Assembly: GCA_020628935.1 (NCBI GenBank)
Contig: JAHDEG010000003.1
Location: forward strand, 62,001 to 126,000
DNA length: 64,000 bases
Origin: Flavobacteriales bacterium
GTDB lineage: Bacteria > Bacteroidota > Bacteroidia > Flavobacteriales_G > JALEGO01
Direction: 5' to 3'
Shown here: piece after piece, positions 35,501 to 43,400 of the stretch
Position numbering within the stretch: position 1 is the first letter of the stretch
Layout: every line of letters starts with the position of its first letter
Position numbers and translations under genes: made by a program
Notes under the pieces: generated by a model
Told to the model about the DNA's origin: nothing
The model's input: only the letters and a program-made list of their open reading frames with translations
Database searches by the model: none

Positions 35501-35631
35501 AAACAGGTAAACCATCCTCCCAAAACAAACAACAAATGGTTGGTTATATAAATGCGGTTAAAGATTTAGGCTATAAAAATGTTGCAGGTATTTTGTTTTA
35601 CACCGAAACCCTACAAGCAGTGAATGTGTAG
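32527..35631 (+). CDS. UvrD-type helicase with C-terminal nuclease (AddA/RecB-like)
   Basis: 1034 residues. Superfamily 1 helicase motifs are present: Walker A RSSAGSGKTYTL (about 9-20), motif Ia AITFTNKATNEMKERVL, Walker B HHFLIDEFQDTSLLQW, motif III LVGDGKQAIYRWRGGE, motif V QLLTVHKSKGLEFPIVIL and motif VI NVLYVAFTRPVHRLYV. The C terminus carries a PD-(D/E)XK-type nuclease motif (VRPDKIVF followed by ATIIDYKTGK). This architecture fits the AddA subunit of AddAB, which resects DNA ends for recombination. No AddB partner is adjacent here. The start is a GTG just before the helicase domain. Confidence 0.9.
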   Translation: MNKNFVVYRSSAGSGKTYTLVREYLRLILKHENPYNYKHILAITFTNKATNEMKERVLKALREISEPNKNSYLAKELAKTLNISNEEIAKRASKAIMHMLHNYSDIHILTIDKFVYKVARSFAMELNLPMNLNIELNASDLIEVSVDKLLEQTGKNEETTELLLDFLKLNSRKDKTWKIENTIKSLSILLMQEDSSHFIPLIEKLQYQDFKKILKQVNETVSSFEKTVMSAGEKGLALIHENNVPINAFYYANSGGVPAYFKKCKAIKSKPASTLQPGSRLETTINEDKWTSGKATPADKADIDNIKIELVEYLTEIITIVSQQAEQYTLAKLLQETLYPMYLLSRVKESVFNISKQLQIVHISEFNKRISDVINKEPIPFIYERVGEKFHHFLIDEFQDTSLLQWNNLIPLVDESLSKGYYNMLVGDGKQAIYRWRGGEVEQFAKLPKLISNENHPNNHSLYAKAIESNFEAKNLGKNFRSKREIIQFNNFFFEELKHKLPEEFQNIYNDQSQLFDEKNTGGCVQIQKIEKDDILIKIKENIEECLKDGFIASDIAVLGKTNKQLVEISEYLLDQGIAVKSSESLLLNQDINVLSLISFMNWVTNPNSKEKRTVLAAHLQKINQLTESSVLAIIDNDEALKLFLEQRFNLIYSEVIHLSLYELAHQVAERLLKYDGSDRFLSAMLDLVFQYQIKNQSSVFGFLNYWESKKAKLSVQSPENVNAVQLLTVHKSKGLEFPIVILPGVNWENKKSGSRISYRWVKNEENTYTQLKYFLLPLKKELSETAYKNVLEAEQKKEILDDFNVLYVAFTRPVHRLYVSYSSEKGIAKYFSKHLESSEYWNSETNLFCLGEASKKEMENTDKQEDIPDYSFEKANWNKVIKLSYEHKKSEINKKTNYGTLIHNMLDGIEHLNDVINVVQKQIVLGTLPEEDRAIYEDKLKEIITHPDLVSYFSEENEIQNETEICLSTGEVVRPDKIVFNKQQATIIDYKTGKPSSQNKQQMVGYINAVKDLGYKNVAGILFYTETLQAVNV

Positions 35632-35676
35632 TATCTTTACAAAAGAAATACGTTTAATAATATTAAAGGCAGCACA

Positions 35677-37119
35677 TTGATTAAAATTCAGAACTACATA
35701 AACGGAAGCTTTGTTGACTCTGTAACAACACAAACATTTAATAACACAAATCCTGCAACCGGAAAAACATACAGCTCAATTCCTGACTCTAATTCTGAAG
35801 ATGTAGAGCTAGCATATAAAGCCGCTCAGGGTACCTTTTTGGGTTGGAAAAGCCTTAGTATAAACGAACGATCACAGTATTTATTAAAAATTGCGAGTGA
35901 AATACAAAATCAGCTAAATGAGTTGGCTTTGGCAGAAACTATAGATAATGGCAAGCCCCTGTGGCTAGCAAAAAAGGTAGACATTCCTAGAGCAGCCGCG
36001 AATTTTCATTTTTACGGAACAGGTATTTTACATTGGGATGCTAAAGCTCATTTTATGGAAGGTGAAGCCGTAAATTACACCACGCATAACCCAATTGGTG
36101 TTGCTGGCTGCATTTCTCCATGGAATTTACCCTTATACCTTTTTACTTGGAAAATTGCACCAGCATTAGCAACCGGAAACACTGTTGTAGCAAAACCATC
36201 TGAAGTAACCCCAATGACCGCTTATTTATTAAGCAAAATATGCGATAAAGTTGGTTTACCAAAAGGAGTATTAAATATTGTTCATGGGTATGGTAATAAA
36301 GTAGGTAGCGCAATAGTAAGTCACACTAAAATACCTGTAATCTCCTTTACCGGAGGCACTTCTACTGGTGCCGAAATAGCTAGAATAGCCGCTCCAATGT
36401 TTAAAAAACTGTCTTTAGAATTAGGGGGTAAAAATCCTAACATCATTTTCAGCGACTGTAACTTCGAGCAAGCATTAAAAACTACTGTAAGCTCCTCGTT
36501 TGCAAATCAAGGGCAAATTTGCTTGTGTGGTTCCCGCGTTTTTATTCAGGAAGATATTTATGAAAAATTCAAGAACGCATTAATTGAAAAAACAAATAAA
36601 CTAGTAGTTGGTGATCCTGAAGAAAATGGGGTTACTACTGGGGCCATGGTTTCTGAGCAGCATATGAAAAAAGTGCTCTCTTACATAGAGCTTGCAAAGC
36701 AAGAAGGGGGTAATGTTTTAGTAGGAGGAAAACAAAAAAAACTGGAAGGAAGGTGTGCAGAAGGATACTTTATTGAACCAACCATTATTGAAGGGTTAAC
36801 TCAAGATTGTAGAACCAACCAAGAAGAAATTTTCGGACCTGTAATTACAATTGAATCATTTAAAACAGAAGAAGAAGTAATTGAAAAAGCAAACAGTACA
36901 AAATATGGTTTATCTGCAACAGTCTGGACAGAAGATGTGCGAAAAAGCCATCGAGTAGCCCATAATTTAGATGCAGGTATTATCTGGGTTAACACCTGGT
37001 TACTAAGAGATTTAAGAACTCCTTTTGGAGGAGTTAAAAATAGTGGTGTAGGAAGAGAAGGAGGGTTTGAAGCCTTTCAGTTTTTTACAGAACCAAAAAA
37101 CATTTGTATAAAATTATGA
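35677..37119 (+). CDS. NAD(P)-dependent aldehyde dehydrogenase
   Basis: 480 residues of the ALDH superfamily. Motifs are GCISPWNLPLYLFTWKIAPA (about 149-168), VAKPSEVTPMTAYLL, the cofactor loop FTGGTSTGAEIA, the general-base Glu248 in LELGGKNPN, the nucleophile Cys282 in GQICLCGSRV and EEIFGPVITI. It resembles 2-hydroxymuconic or 2-aminomuconic semialdehyde dehydrogenases, but the substrate is not certain. The start is a TTG; no ATG precedes the conserved N terminus. The dCMP deaminase start overlaps its stop by 4 bp. No other degradation genes are adjacent. Confidence 0.9.
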   Translation: MIKIQNYINGSFVDSVTTQTFNNTNPATGKTYSSIPDSNSEDVELAYKAAQGTFLGWKSLSINERSQYLLKIASEIQNQLNELALAETIDNGKPLWLAKKVDIPRAAANFHFYGTGILHWDAKAHFMEGEAVNYTTHNPIGVAGCISPWNLPLYLFTWKIAPALATGNTVVAKPSEVTPMTAYLLSKICDKVGLPKGVLNIVHGYGNKVGSAIVSHTKIPVISFTGGTSTGAEIARIAAPMFKKLSLELGGKNPNIIFSDCNFEQALKTTVSSSFANQGQICLCGSRVFIQEDIYEKFKNALIEKTNKLVVGDPEENGVTTGAMVSEQHMKKVLSYIELAKQEGGNVLVGGKQKKLEGRCAEGYFIEPTIIEGLTQDCRTNQEEIFGPVITIESFKTEEEVIEKANSTKYGLSATVWTEDVRKSHRVAHNLDAGIIWVNTWLLRDLRTPFGGVKNSGVGREGGFEAFQFFTEPKNICIKL

Positions 37120-37577
37120 GCAATAAAAAACCGTCCTTTGACGAAATATACATGAATCTTGCAAGCGATATTAGTAAGCGCTCGCATTGCGTAAAACGCC
37201 ATGTTGGGGCCGTAATTGCAAAAGACACACGAATAGTTTCCTTAGGTTACAATGGTCCGCCAGCTGGTACGCACAATTGCGATGTAGAGTGGCCCCAAAC
37301 GGGCTGCGCCCGTAGCGAGCGCGGGGGTTGTTCGTTAGCTTTACATGCCGAAGAAAATGCCATACTATACGCAGCAAAAAACAGTATAGATTTAGTTGGA
37401 GCTACCATATATACTACACTTTCTCCTTGCCTAGCCTGTGCCCGAATGATTTACGCTTCAGATATTAAAAAAGTATTTTATAAAGATTCATATGCCGAAT
37501 ACAAAGGACTAGCTTGCGATGAAGGCATTGAATTTCTAAAAAAATTCGGAGTTGAGGTAGTGAGGTTTCATAAATAA
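37116..37577 (+). CDS. Deoxycytidylate (dCMP) deaminase family protein
   Basis: 153 residues from the ATG at 37116, which overlaps the aldehyde dehydrogenase stop in an ATGA. The zinc site is His77-Ala-Glu79 in LHAEENAIL with Cys105 and Cys108 in SPCLACARM. VGAVIAKDTRIVSLGYNGPP and the C-terminal SYAEYKGLACDEGIEFL match the dCMP deaminase family, which makes dUMP for dTTP synthesis. A GC-rich patch at 37299-37328 encodes the loop TGCARSERGG and stands out from the AT-rich surroundings, although the loop length is normal. Confidence 0.9.
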   Translation: MSNKKPSFDEIYMNLASDISKRSHCVKRHVGAVIAKDTRIVSLGYNGPPAGTHNCDVEWPQTGCARSERGGCSLALHAEENAILYAAKNSIDLVGATIYTTLSPCLACARMIYASDIKKVFYKDSYAEYKGLACDEGIEFLKKFGVEVVRFHK

Positions 37578-37812
37578 TCCGGCTTACTCAAATAACACAC
37601 GTAATACTTTACAAAAACAAAGTGCAATCAAGTGATCTACTCGCAAAGCTCGTAGCTTCTTAATTTTACTAAGTTTTCACAATGCGCATTACACGTATTA
37701 CCTGCGAAGGCCTAGCGTGTAGTTAACATTCCATAACACTTATCAGCAATCATAAACATGCGGTTAACAATTAATTGGTAACGAATTATTACCTTAGCGC
37801 AAAATTTTAGTA

Positions 37813-40800
37813 ATGGGTTACAATAAATTAAACAACATCGTTGGTTGGATCGTATGGATAATAGCGTCATTCGTTTATTTATCAACTATTGAGCCAACAG
37901 TAAGTTTTTGGGATTGCGGTGAGTTTATCGCATCATCAGTAAAGCTAGAAGTTGGTCACCCACCAGGCGCACCTTTTTTCATGTTAATGGGTAGGTTATT
38001 CTCCCTATTTGTTGAAAAAGAAAGTGCAGCAATGATGATTAATGCACTATCAGCCCTATGTAGTTCATTTACTATTTTATTCCTTTTTTGGACCATCACA
38101 CACCTTGCAAAAAAACTATTAAAAACTGCAGAAACTCTAACTAAGGGGCAAACGCTAGCTGTAATAGGTAGCGGTTTAGTAGGCGCATTAGCTTACACGT
38201 TTTCCGATACGTTCTGGTTTTCAGCGGTAGAAGGTGAAGTATATGCTATGTCATCCTTATTTACAGCCATTGTGTTCTGGGCTATGTTAAAATGGGAAAA
38301 CGTTGCCGATCAAGCGTATTCTAATAAATGGATTATTTTTATTGCATACATGATGGGCCTATCCATTGGGGTTCACCTTCTTAACTTACTAGCAATACCA
38401 GCAATGGTGTTTATCTACTATTTCCGTAAATATAAAGTAACAACTAAAGGTATTGTCTTGGCTACGGTAGCGGCAGTTGCAATACTAGGTGTAGTACAAG
38501 CCGTTATTATACCTCAAACATTTAATATAGCATCTAAATTTGAATTACTATTTGTAAATGCAATGGGTTTACCATTCAATAGTGGTATGTTCTTTTACGT
38601 TCTTTTATTGGTAGGGGGATTAGCTGCCGGTATTTATCTTACACATAAAAAAGGAAAGTATTTAGGTAATACTATCTTTTTAGGTGTGGCCATGCTTCTT
38701 ATAGGTTACTCAACATTTTCTATGATTATGATTCGTTCAAACGCGAATCCTCCAATGGATGAGAACAATCCTGAACATGCCTTCTCTATTTTGTCTTATT
38801 TAAATCGTGAGCAATATGGTGATAGACCTTTATTACACGGTCAGCAATTTAGTACACCATTAAATAATAAAAAGCCTTATAAGGATGGTAAACCAGTTTA
38901 CTTTAAGGATGTTGAATCAGGTAAATACATTATCTCTGACGATAAAAAGAACTCGGTTCCTAATTACGCAGAAGAGTTTAGTTCTCTTTTTCCAAGAATG
39001 TATAGTAGTGAAGACAGGCATGTAAGAGAATATAAAAAGTGGACAGATTTCCAAGGGAAACGTGGAAAGTATAAAAATGCCCAAACCGGAGAAATGGAAA
39101 ACATTTTCACACCTACATTTTCTGAGAATATAGATTTCTTTTTATCCTACCAAGTAGGTTGGATGTATATGCGTTATTTCATGTGGAATTTTGCAGGAAG
39201 ACAAAACGATATACAAGGACATGGTAATGTTTTAGATGGCAACTGGATTAGCGGTATAAACCTTATCGACAATGCCCGCCTTGGACCACAAGATGATTTA
39301 CCTGCTTCTTTAAAAAACAATAAGGCAAGAAATAAATTTTATTTCCTCCCATTAATACTTGGTATTTTAGGCTTATTATACCAATTTCAAAAAAATAAGA
39401 AAGATGCATTAGTTGTATTCTTACTTTTCTTTTTTACTGGTATTGCCATCCTCATCTACTTAAATCAGTATCCATTACAACCAAGAGAGCGTGATTACGC
39501 ATACGTGGGCTCTTTTTATGCCTTTGCCATATGGATAGGCCTTGGGGTTCTTTTTATATACGACATGCTTAAAAGCGCAATTAAAGAAACTCCTTCAGCA
39601 GTAGCAACAACACTTGTGTGTTTTTCAGTTCCTGCTTTAATGGCTCAACAAGGTTGGGACGATCACGATCGTTCACATACCTACACAGCACGTGATTTTG
39701 CCAAAAACTACTTAAATTCTTGTGAGGAGGGAGCCGTTCTTTTCACAAATGGTGATAATGATACCTTCCCTCTGTGGTATGTTCAAGAAGTAGAAGAATA
39801 CCGAACAGATGTAAGAGTTTGTAACCTTAGTTTATTAAATACCGATTGGTACATAAATCAACAACGAAGAAAAGCATATGATGATGGAGAGGCAATTCCT
39901 TTCGGAATGCCAGAATCTAAATACCGTCAAGGCACAAGAGATTATGTGCCAGTTTACGATAAGTTTGAAGGTAAAAACGTATATGTAAACGTTGATGAAG
40001 CAATTAAATTTGTAACTGATGACAGCAAAATGCTTCAATTAAGAGATGGAAGAAAAATACCTTACTTCCCATCCAAAACGTTCAGCTTAGATGTAGATAT
40101 GAATAAGCTCATAAAATCAGGAGCTATCAATCCACAAAAAATCAAAGAAGACTCTGCAAAAATGGTTCAATCAGGCTATTTATCGCCTGCCATGGCTCCA
40201 ACATTGGTAGATGAAATCAAGTGGAAAATAAATAAAGGCTACATTTTCAAAAATGATATGATGATAATGGATCTTTTAGCGAATAATAATTGGGAACGCC
40301 CAATTTACTTTGCGATAACCACAGGAGGATCCGCTTACATTGGTTTAGATCAGCACTTTCAATTAGAAGGGTTAACCTACCGTTTGCTGCCTATCAAAAC
40401 AGTTAACAAAGACCCTAATTCACGTCAACAAGTTGAAACGGGCTATGTTAATACCGACATTATGTACCAAAACTTAATGAATGAGTTTAGTTGGGGAGGA
40501 ATGGAGAAACAAGAGATTTATCTCAACGAGAACAACCGGAGAATGTGTATGAACTTGAGAAATAACTTTTCAAGGCTCGCAGAAGCTTTAGTTGCCAAAG
40601 GCGAAAAAGCCAAGGCGGTTGAAGTACTTGATCGTTGTTTAGAAGTTATGCCCGAGTACAACGTACCTTTTGATTATTTTATGGTTCCTGTTATAGAAGC
40701 GTACTACAAAACAGGTGAGAACGAAAAAGCAAATGAACTAGCCAAACAATTGTTTGAGCAGTTTGAAGAAGAGTTTATTTACTTAATGCGTTTCGAGGGA

Positions 40801-40956
40801 AGAGATTATGCTACCGTAAAACAGCAGGCTCAACAAGATATTTCAATTCTATATCGTGTTTTTGATACAATAAACAAAAACAAGCAAGAAGATCTTAAAA
40901 AAGAATTAGAACCTCGCTTCAAAGAGCTTCAAACAGTTTTTCAAGCTAAAGGTTAA
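37813..40956 (+). CDS. DUF2723 multi-pass membrane protein (GT-C-like, TMEM260-related)
   Basis: 1047 residues. The N-terminal half has about 10-12 spans with the DUF2723 signature WDCGEFIASSVKLEVGHPPG (about 34-53) and the region FWFSAVEGEVYAMSSLF. The C-terminal part (about 600-1047) is soluble and includes FTNGDNDTFPLWYVQEVEEY and TPR-like helices at 910-1040. The family is related to human TMEM260, a protein O-mannosyltransferase, so a glycosyltransferase role is plausible. The acceptor in Bacteroidota is not known to me. It is preceded by 235 bp without a gene and followed by a polysaccharide deacetylase gene. Confidence 0.9.
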   Translation: MGYNKLNNIVGWIVWIIASFVYLSTIEPTVSFWDCGEFIASSVKLEVGHPPGAPFFMLMGRLFSLFVEKESAAMMINALSALCSSFTILFLFWTITHLAKKLLKTAETLTKGQTLAVIGSGLVGALAYTFSDTFWFSAVEGEVYAMSSLFTAIVFWAMLKWENVADQAYSNKWIIFIAYMMGLSIGVHLLNLLAIPAMVFIYYFRKYKVTTKGIVLATVAAVAILGVVQAVIIPQTFNIASKFELLFVNAMGLPFNSGMFFYVLLLVGGLAAGIYLTHKKGKYLGNTIFLGVAMLLIGYSTFSMIMIRSNANPPMDENNPEHAFSILSYLNREQYGDRPLLHGQQFSTPLNNKKPYKDGKPVYFKDVESGKYIISDDKKNSVPNYAEEFSSLFPRMYSSEDRHVREYKKWTDFQGKRGKYKNAQTGEMENIFTPTFSENIDFFLSYQVGWMYMRYFMWNFAGRQNDIQGHGNVLDGNWISGINLIDNARLGPQDDLPASLKNNKARNKFYFLPLILGILGLLYQFQKNKKDALVVFLLFFFTGIAILIYLNQYPLQPRERDYAYVGSFYAFAIWIGLGVLFIYDMLKSAIKETPSAVATTLVCFSVPALMAQQGWDDHDRSHTYTARDFAKNYLNSCEEGAVLFTNGDNDTFPLWYVQEVEEYRTDVRVCNLSLLNTDWYINQQRRKAYDDGEAIPFGMPESKYRQGTRDYVPVYDKFEGKNVYVNVDEAIKFVTDDSKMLQLRDGRKIPYFPSKTFSLDVDMNKLIKSGAINPQKIKEDSAKMVQSGYLSPAMAPTLVDEIKWKINKGYIFKNDMMIMDLLANNNWERPIYFAITTGGSAYIGLDQHFQLEGLTYRLLPIKTVNKDPNSRQQVETGYVNTDIMYQNLMNEFSWGGMEKQEIYLNENNRRMCMNLRNNFSRLAEALVAKGEKAKAVEVLDRCLEVMPEYNVPFDYFMVPVIEAYYKTGENEKANELAKQLFEQFEEEFIYLMRFEGRDYATVKQQAQQDISILYRVFDTINKNKQEDLKKELEPRFKELQTVFQAKG

Positions 40957-40977
40957 TATTTCGAAAAGTTAACTTGG

Positions 40978-41577
40978 TTGAAAGTTTTACATAGCCTCAC
41001 GCAAGGTATATTTGATGTAAGTTGTTTTAAACGCAGGAGTAATTCCTGCGTTTATTTAACATTTGACGATGGTCCACACCCAATAGTTACTCCCTGGGTT
41101 TTAGATCAACTAAAAACACAAAACGCAAAAGCAACATTTTTTTGTGTCGGTGCTAATATTTTAAAGTATCCTGAGGTATTTAAAAGAATACTTTCTGAAG
41201 GTCACAGTGTGGGTAATCACAGTCAAAACCATGAACACGGCTGGAAAACATCCACAAAAAAGTACTTGCAAAGTATTGCAAAATGCAATGAACTTACTAA
41301 ATCGAGTTTATTTCGCCCACCTTACGGCAAGCTTAATTTTAAACAATACAAAAAATTAAAGAACCAATATAAAATGGTGTTGTGGGATGTTTTAAGTAAA
41401 GATTATTCCTCAAAAATAACCCCTAAAAAGTGTTTTAAAAGGATTGTAAAAAAAACTAAAGCAGGCAGTATAATCGTATTTCACGACAGTGATAAAGCCT
41501 ATAAAAATTTACAATACTGTTTGCCTAAAACACTAGAATACCTTTCTAAATTAAGGCTAGAGATGAAGTCACTATAA
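40978..41577 (+). CDS. Polysaccharide deacetylase (carbohydrate esterase 4-like)
   Basis: 199 residues. NodB-homology motifs are in order: YLTFDDGPHP (about 26-35), VGNHSQNHEH (His-box), FRPPYGKLN and the late SIIVFHDSDKA. It probably removes acetyl groups from an N-acetylated glycan. There is no signal peptide, so it may act in the cytoplasm or be exported by another route. The start is a TTG 21 bp after the DUF2723 gene; co-transcription suggests a shared glycan pathway (inference). It converges on pgk with 5 bp between the stops and no visible terminator. Confidence 0.88.
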   Translation: MKVLHSLTQGIFDVSCFKRRSNSCVYLTFDDGPHPIVTPWVLDQLKTQNAKATFFCVGANILKYPEVFKRILSEGHSVGNHSQNHEHGWKTSTKKYLQSIAKCNELTKSSLFRPPYGKLNFKQYKKLKNQYKMVLWDVLSKDYSSKITPKKCFKRIVKKTKAGSIIVFHDSDKAYKNLQYCLPKTLEYLSKLRLEMKSL

Positions 41578-41582
41578 CACAA

Positions 41583-42767
41583 CTAGCTTTTTATTGCTGC
41601 TATACCGGGCAATCTTTTTCCTTCTAAATACTCTAACATTGCCCCACCACCGGTAGATACATAACTCACTTTATCTCCCAAGTTAAACTTATTAACTGCA
41701 GCAACTGAATCTCCTCCACCAACCAAAGAGTATGATTGCGAAACACTTACATTAGCAATACATTTAGCTATTTCTTTAGTGCCTTTTTCAAAAGCAGTCA
41801 TCTCAAAAACGCCCATTGGCCCATTCCATAAAATTGTTTTAGCTCTATTAATTACCTCTTTGTATGATTTTATAGTTTGCTCTCCAATATCTAAGCCCAT
41901 CCAGCCATTCGGTATTTCATCAGAATTCACTAATTGTGTGTTGGCATCAGCATCAAACTTGTCGGCAGCAATTACATCAGTGGGTAACCATATTTTTACT
42001 CCTTTACTTTTTGCTTTTTGCAAAATATCAACGGCTATATCTAACATTTCATCTTCAACTAATGATGTGCCAATATTACCACCTTGCGATTTTATAAAAG
42101 TAAAGGCCATCCCTCCTCCTACAATTATCTCGTTAGCAGTATCTAACAAATTATTAATTACTTCAATTTTTGAAGATACTTTTGCTCCACCAATAACAGC
42201 CAAAACGGGCTTTTCTGGTTTATTTAGCACTTTTTCTAAGTTACTTATTTCTGCCTCCAATAAACTTCCAAACATTTTGTTTTCTGGCTCAAAATACTGA
42301 GCAACAACAGCAGTAGAAGCATGAGCTCTATGAGCAGTGCCAAATGCATCATTTACATATACATCACCATGTTTTGCTAATTTTTCCGCAAAAGCTCTAT
42401 CACCATTTGTTTCCTCTTTAAAATAACGTAGGTTTTCCAAAAGAATAACTTTACCTGGCTCTAAGCTTGCAGATAAATCAAACGCTTTTTCACCAATACA
42501 GTTTCCAGCAAATAAAACTTCTGCCTCTAATAAATTAGATAACTCTGGTACAATCTGCTTTAAAGAGTACTCCGGTTTTTCTTCTCCTTTTGGCCTGCCA
42601 AGGTGAGACATAAGTATAACAGAACCACCGTCTTTTAGTATTTTTTTAATAGTTGGTAAGGCTGCTGTTATTCTAGAGTTATCGGTTATTTTACCATCTT
42701 TTAAAGGAACGTTAAAATCTACCCTAACTAAAGCTCTTTTACCCGAAAAATTATAATTCAAAAACAT
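41583..42767 (-). CDS. pgk: Phosphoglycerate kinase
   Basis: 394 residues, full length. It transfers phosphate from 1,3-bisphosphoglycerate to ADP in glycolysis. Signatures are RALVRVDFNVPLKDGKITD (about 10-28), SHLGRPKG (about 55-62), VYVNDAFGTAHRAHASTA, PVLAVIGGAKVSSKIEVINN, and the C-terminal nucleotide loop SLVGGGDSVAAVNKF with STGGGAMLEYLEGKRLPGI. It stands alone on the minus strand. Its promoter must lie in 42768-42830; CAAAGATC at 42788 on the plus strand is one mismatch from a reversed -7 box. Confidence 0.96.
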   Translation of the reverse strand: MFLNYNFSGKRALVRVDFNVPLKDGKITDNSRITAALPTIKKILKDGGSVILMSHLGRPKGEEKPEYSLKQIVPELSNLLEAEVLFAGNCIGEKAFDLSASLEPGKVILLENLRYFKEETNGDRAFAEKLAKHGDVYVNDAFGTAHRAHASTAVVAQYFEPENKMFGSLLEAEISNLEKVLNKPEKPVLAVIGGAKVSSKIEVINNLLDTANEIIVGGGMAFTFIKSQGGNIGTSLVEDEMLDIAVDILQKAKSKGVKIWLPTDVIAADKFDADANTQLVNSDEIPNGWMGLDIGEQTIKSYKEVINRAKTILWNGPMGVFEMTAFEKGTKEIAKCIANVSVSQSYSLVGGGDSVAAVNKFNLGDKVSYVSTGGGAMLEYLEGKRLPGIAAIKS

Positions 42768-42895
42768 ATTGTTGTGATTTGTTCATGCAAAGATCATATT
42801 ATCTGGTTTTTAAGCAAAAATTCATGAGCCTAAATAAGTTTGGTTTAATTCATTTATTCAAACGGTGTTTAGTTTAGATCTATCTGCTAAATCTT

Positions 42896-42936
42896 CAAAC
42901 TTAATTCACTTTTGAATTCATTTACACAAACTTAAT
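42896..42936 (+). repeat. Two direct copies of CAAACTTAAT upstream of the suf operon
   Basis: Identical 10-mers at 42896-42905 and 42927-42936, 31 bp apart (about three helical turns), in the 273-bp gap between pgk and sufA. They sit 30-70 bp upstream of the proposed -33 element. They could be activator sites, but may be chance in AT-rich DNA. Confidence 0.3.
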
Positions 42937-42965
42937 CCCCAAAGAACTTTTTAACCAACACATTG

Positions 42966-42997
42966 TTTGGACATATACCTAATAATGGGTATTTTCG
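42966..42997 (+). promoter_or_regulatory. Candidate promoter of the suf operon
   Basis: TTTG at 42966-42969 is followed by a 20-bp spacer and TATTTTCG at 42990-42997, one mismatch from TAnnTTTG. This fits the Bacteroidota -33/-7 layout. Transcription would start near 43003, just before the inverted repeat at 43012. The spacer also holds an imperfect dyad, ATACC (42975) to GGTAT (42988). Confidence 0.5.
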
Positions 42998-43011
42998 TGT
43001 AATAAAATTTC

Positions 43012-43034
43012 TTATTTAGAATTAATCTAAATAA
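43012..43034. promoter_or_regulatory. Perfect 23-bp inverted repeat, probable metal or redox operator of suf
   Basis: TTATTTAGA, a 5-bp ATTAA spacer, then TCTAAATAA: exact 9-bp arms ending 6 bp before the sufA ATG. The shape resembles operators of Fur, DtxR/MntR or Irr-type regulators, which often control iron-sulfur assembly genes. No regulator gene is adjacent, so the binding protein is unknown. Confidence 0.6.
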
Positions 43035-43040
43035 TCAAGT

Positions 43041-43364
43041 ATGATAAAAATTAGTGAATCAGCAAAAAAGCAAGCAATTCGTCTCATGGAAGACGATGGC
43101 AAGCCTAACGCATTTATAAGAGTAGGCGTTAAAGGAGGAGGCTGTTCTGGCTTAATGTATGACCTTACTTTTGATACAGATCTTAAAGATTCTGATAAAG
43201 TCTTTGAAGATAATGGTGTAAAAGTAGTTGTCGACAAAAAAAGCTTTCTTTATTTAGTGGGTACAGAGTTAGATTATTCTGGCGGACTAAACGGAAAAGG
43301 TTTTGTATTTGTTAACCCAAATGCAAACAGAACATGTGGTTGCGGAGAAAGCTTTGCGCTTTAG
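43041..43364 (+). CDS. HesB/IscA-family iron-sulfur carrier (SufA-like)
   Basis: 107 residues. The three cluster-binding cysteines are present: Cys35 in VKGGGCSGLMY and Cys99/Cys101 in RTCGCGESF. A-type proteins accept clusters from the SufBCD scaffold and pass them to client proteins. It is the first gene of the suf operon; the ATG lies 6 bp after the 23-bp inverted repeat, and sufB starts 36 bp downstream. Whether to call it SufA or IscA cannot be decided by sequence, but the operon context favours SufA. Confidence 0.93.
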   Translation: MIKISESAKKQAIRLMEDDGKPNAFIRVGVKGGGCSGLMYDLTFDTDLKDSDKVFEDNGVKVVVDKKSFLYLVGTELDYSGGLNGKGFVFVNPNANRTCGCGESFAL

Positions 43365-43400
43365 TAATAAAAGAAAATAATCATCTTTAAAAGATAAAAT

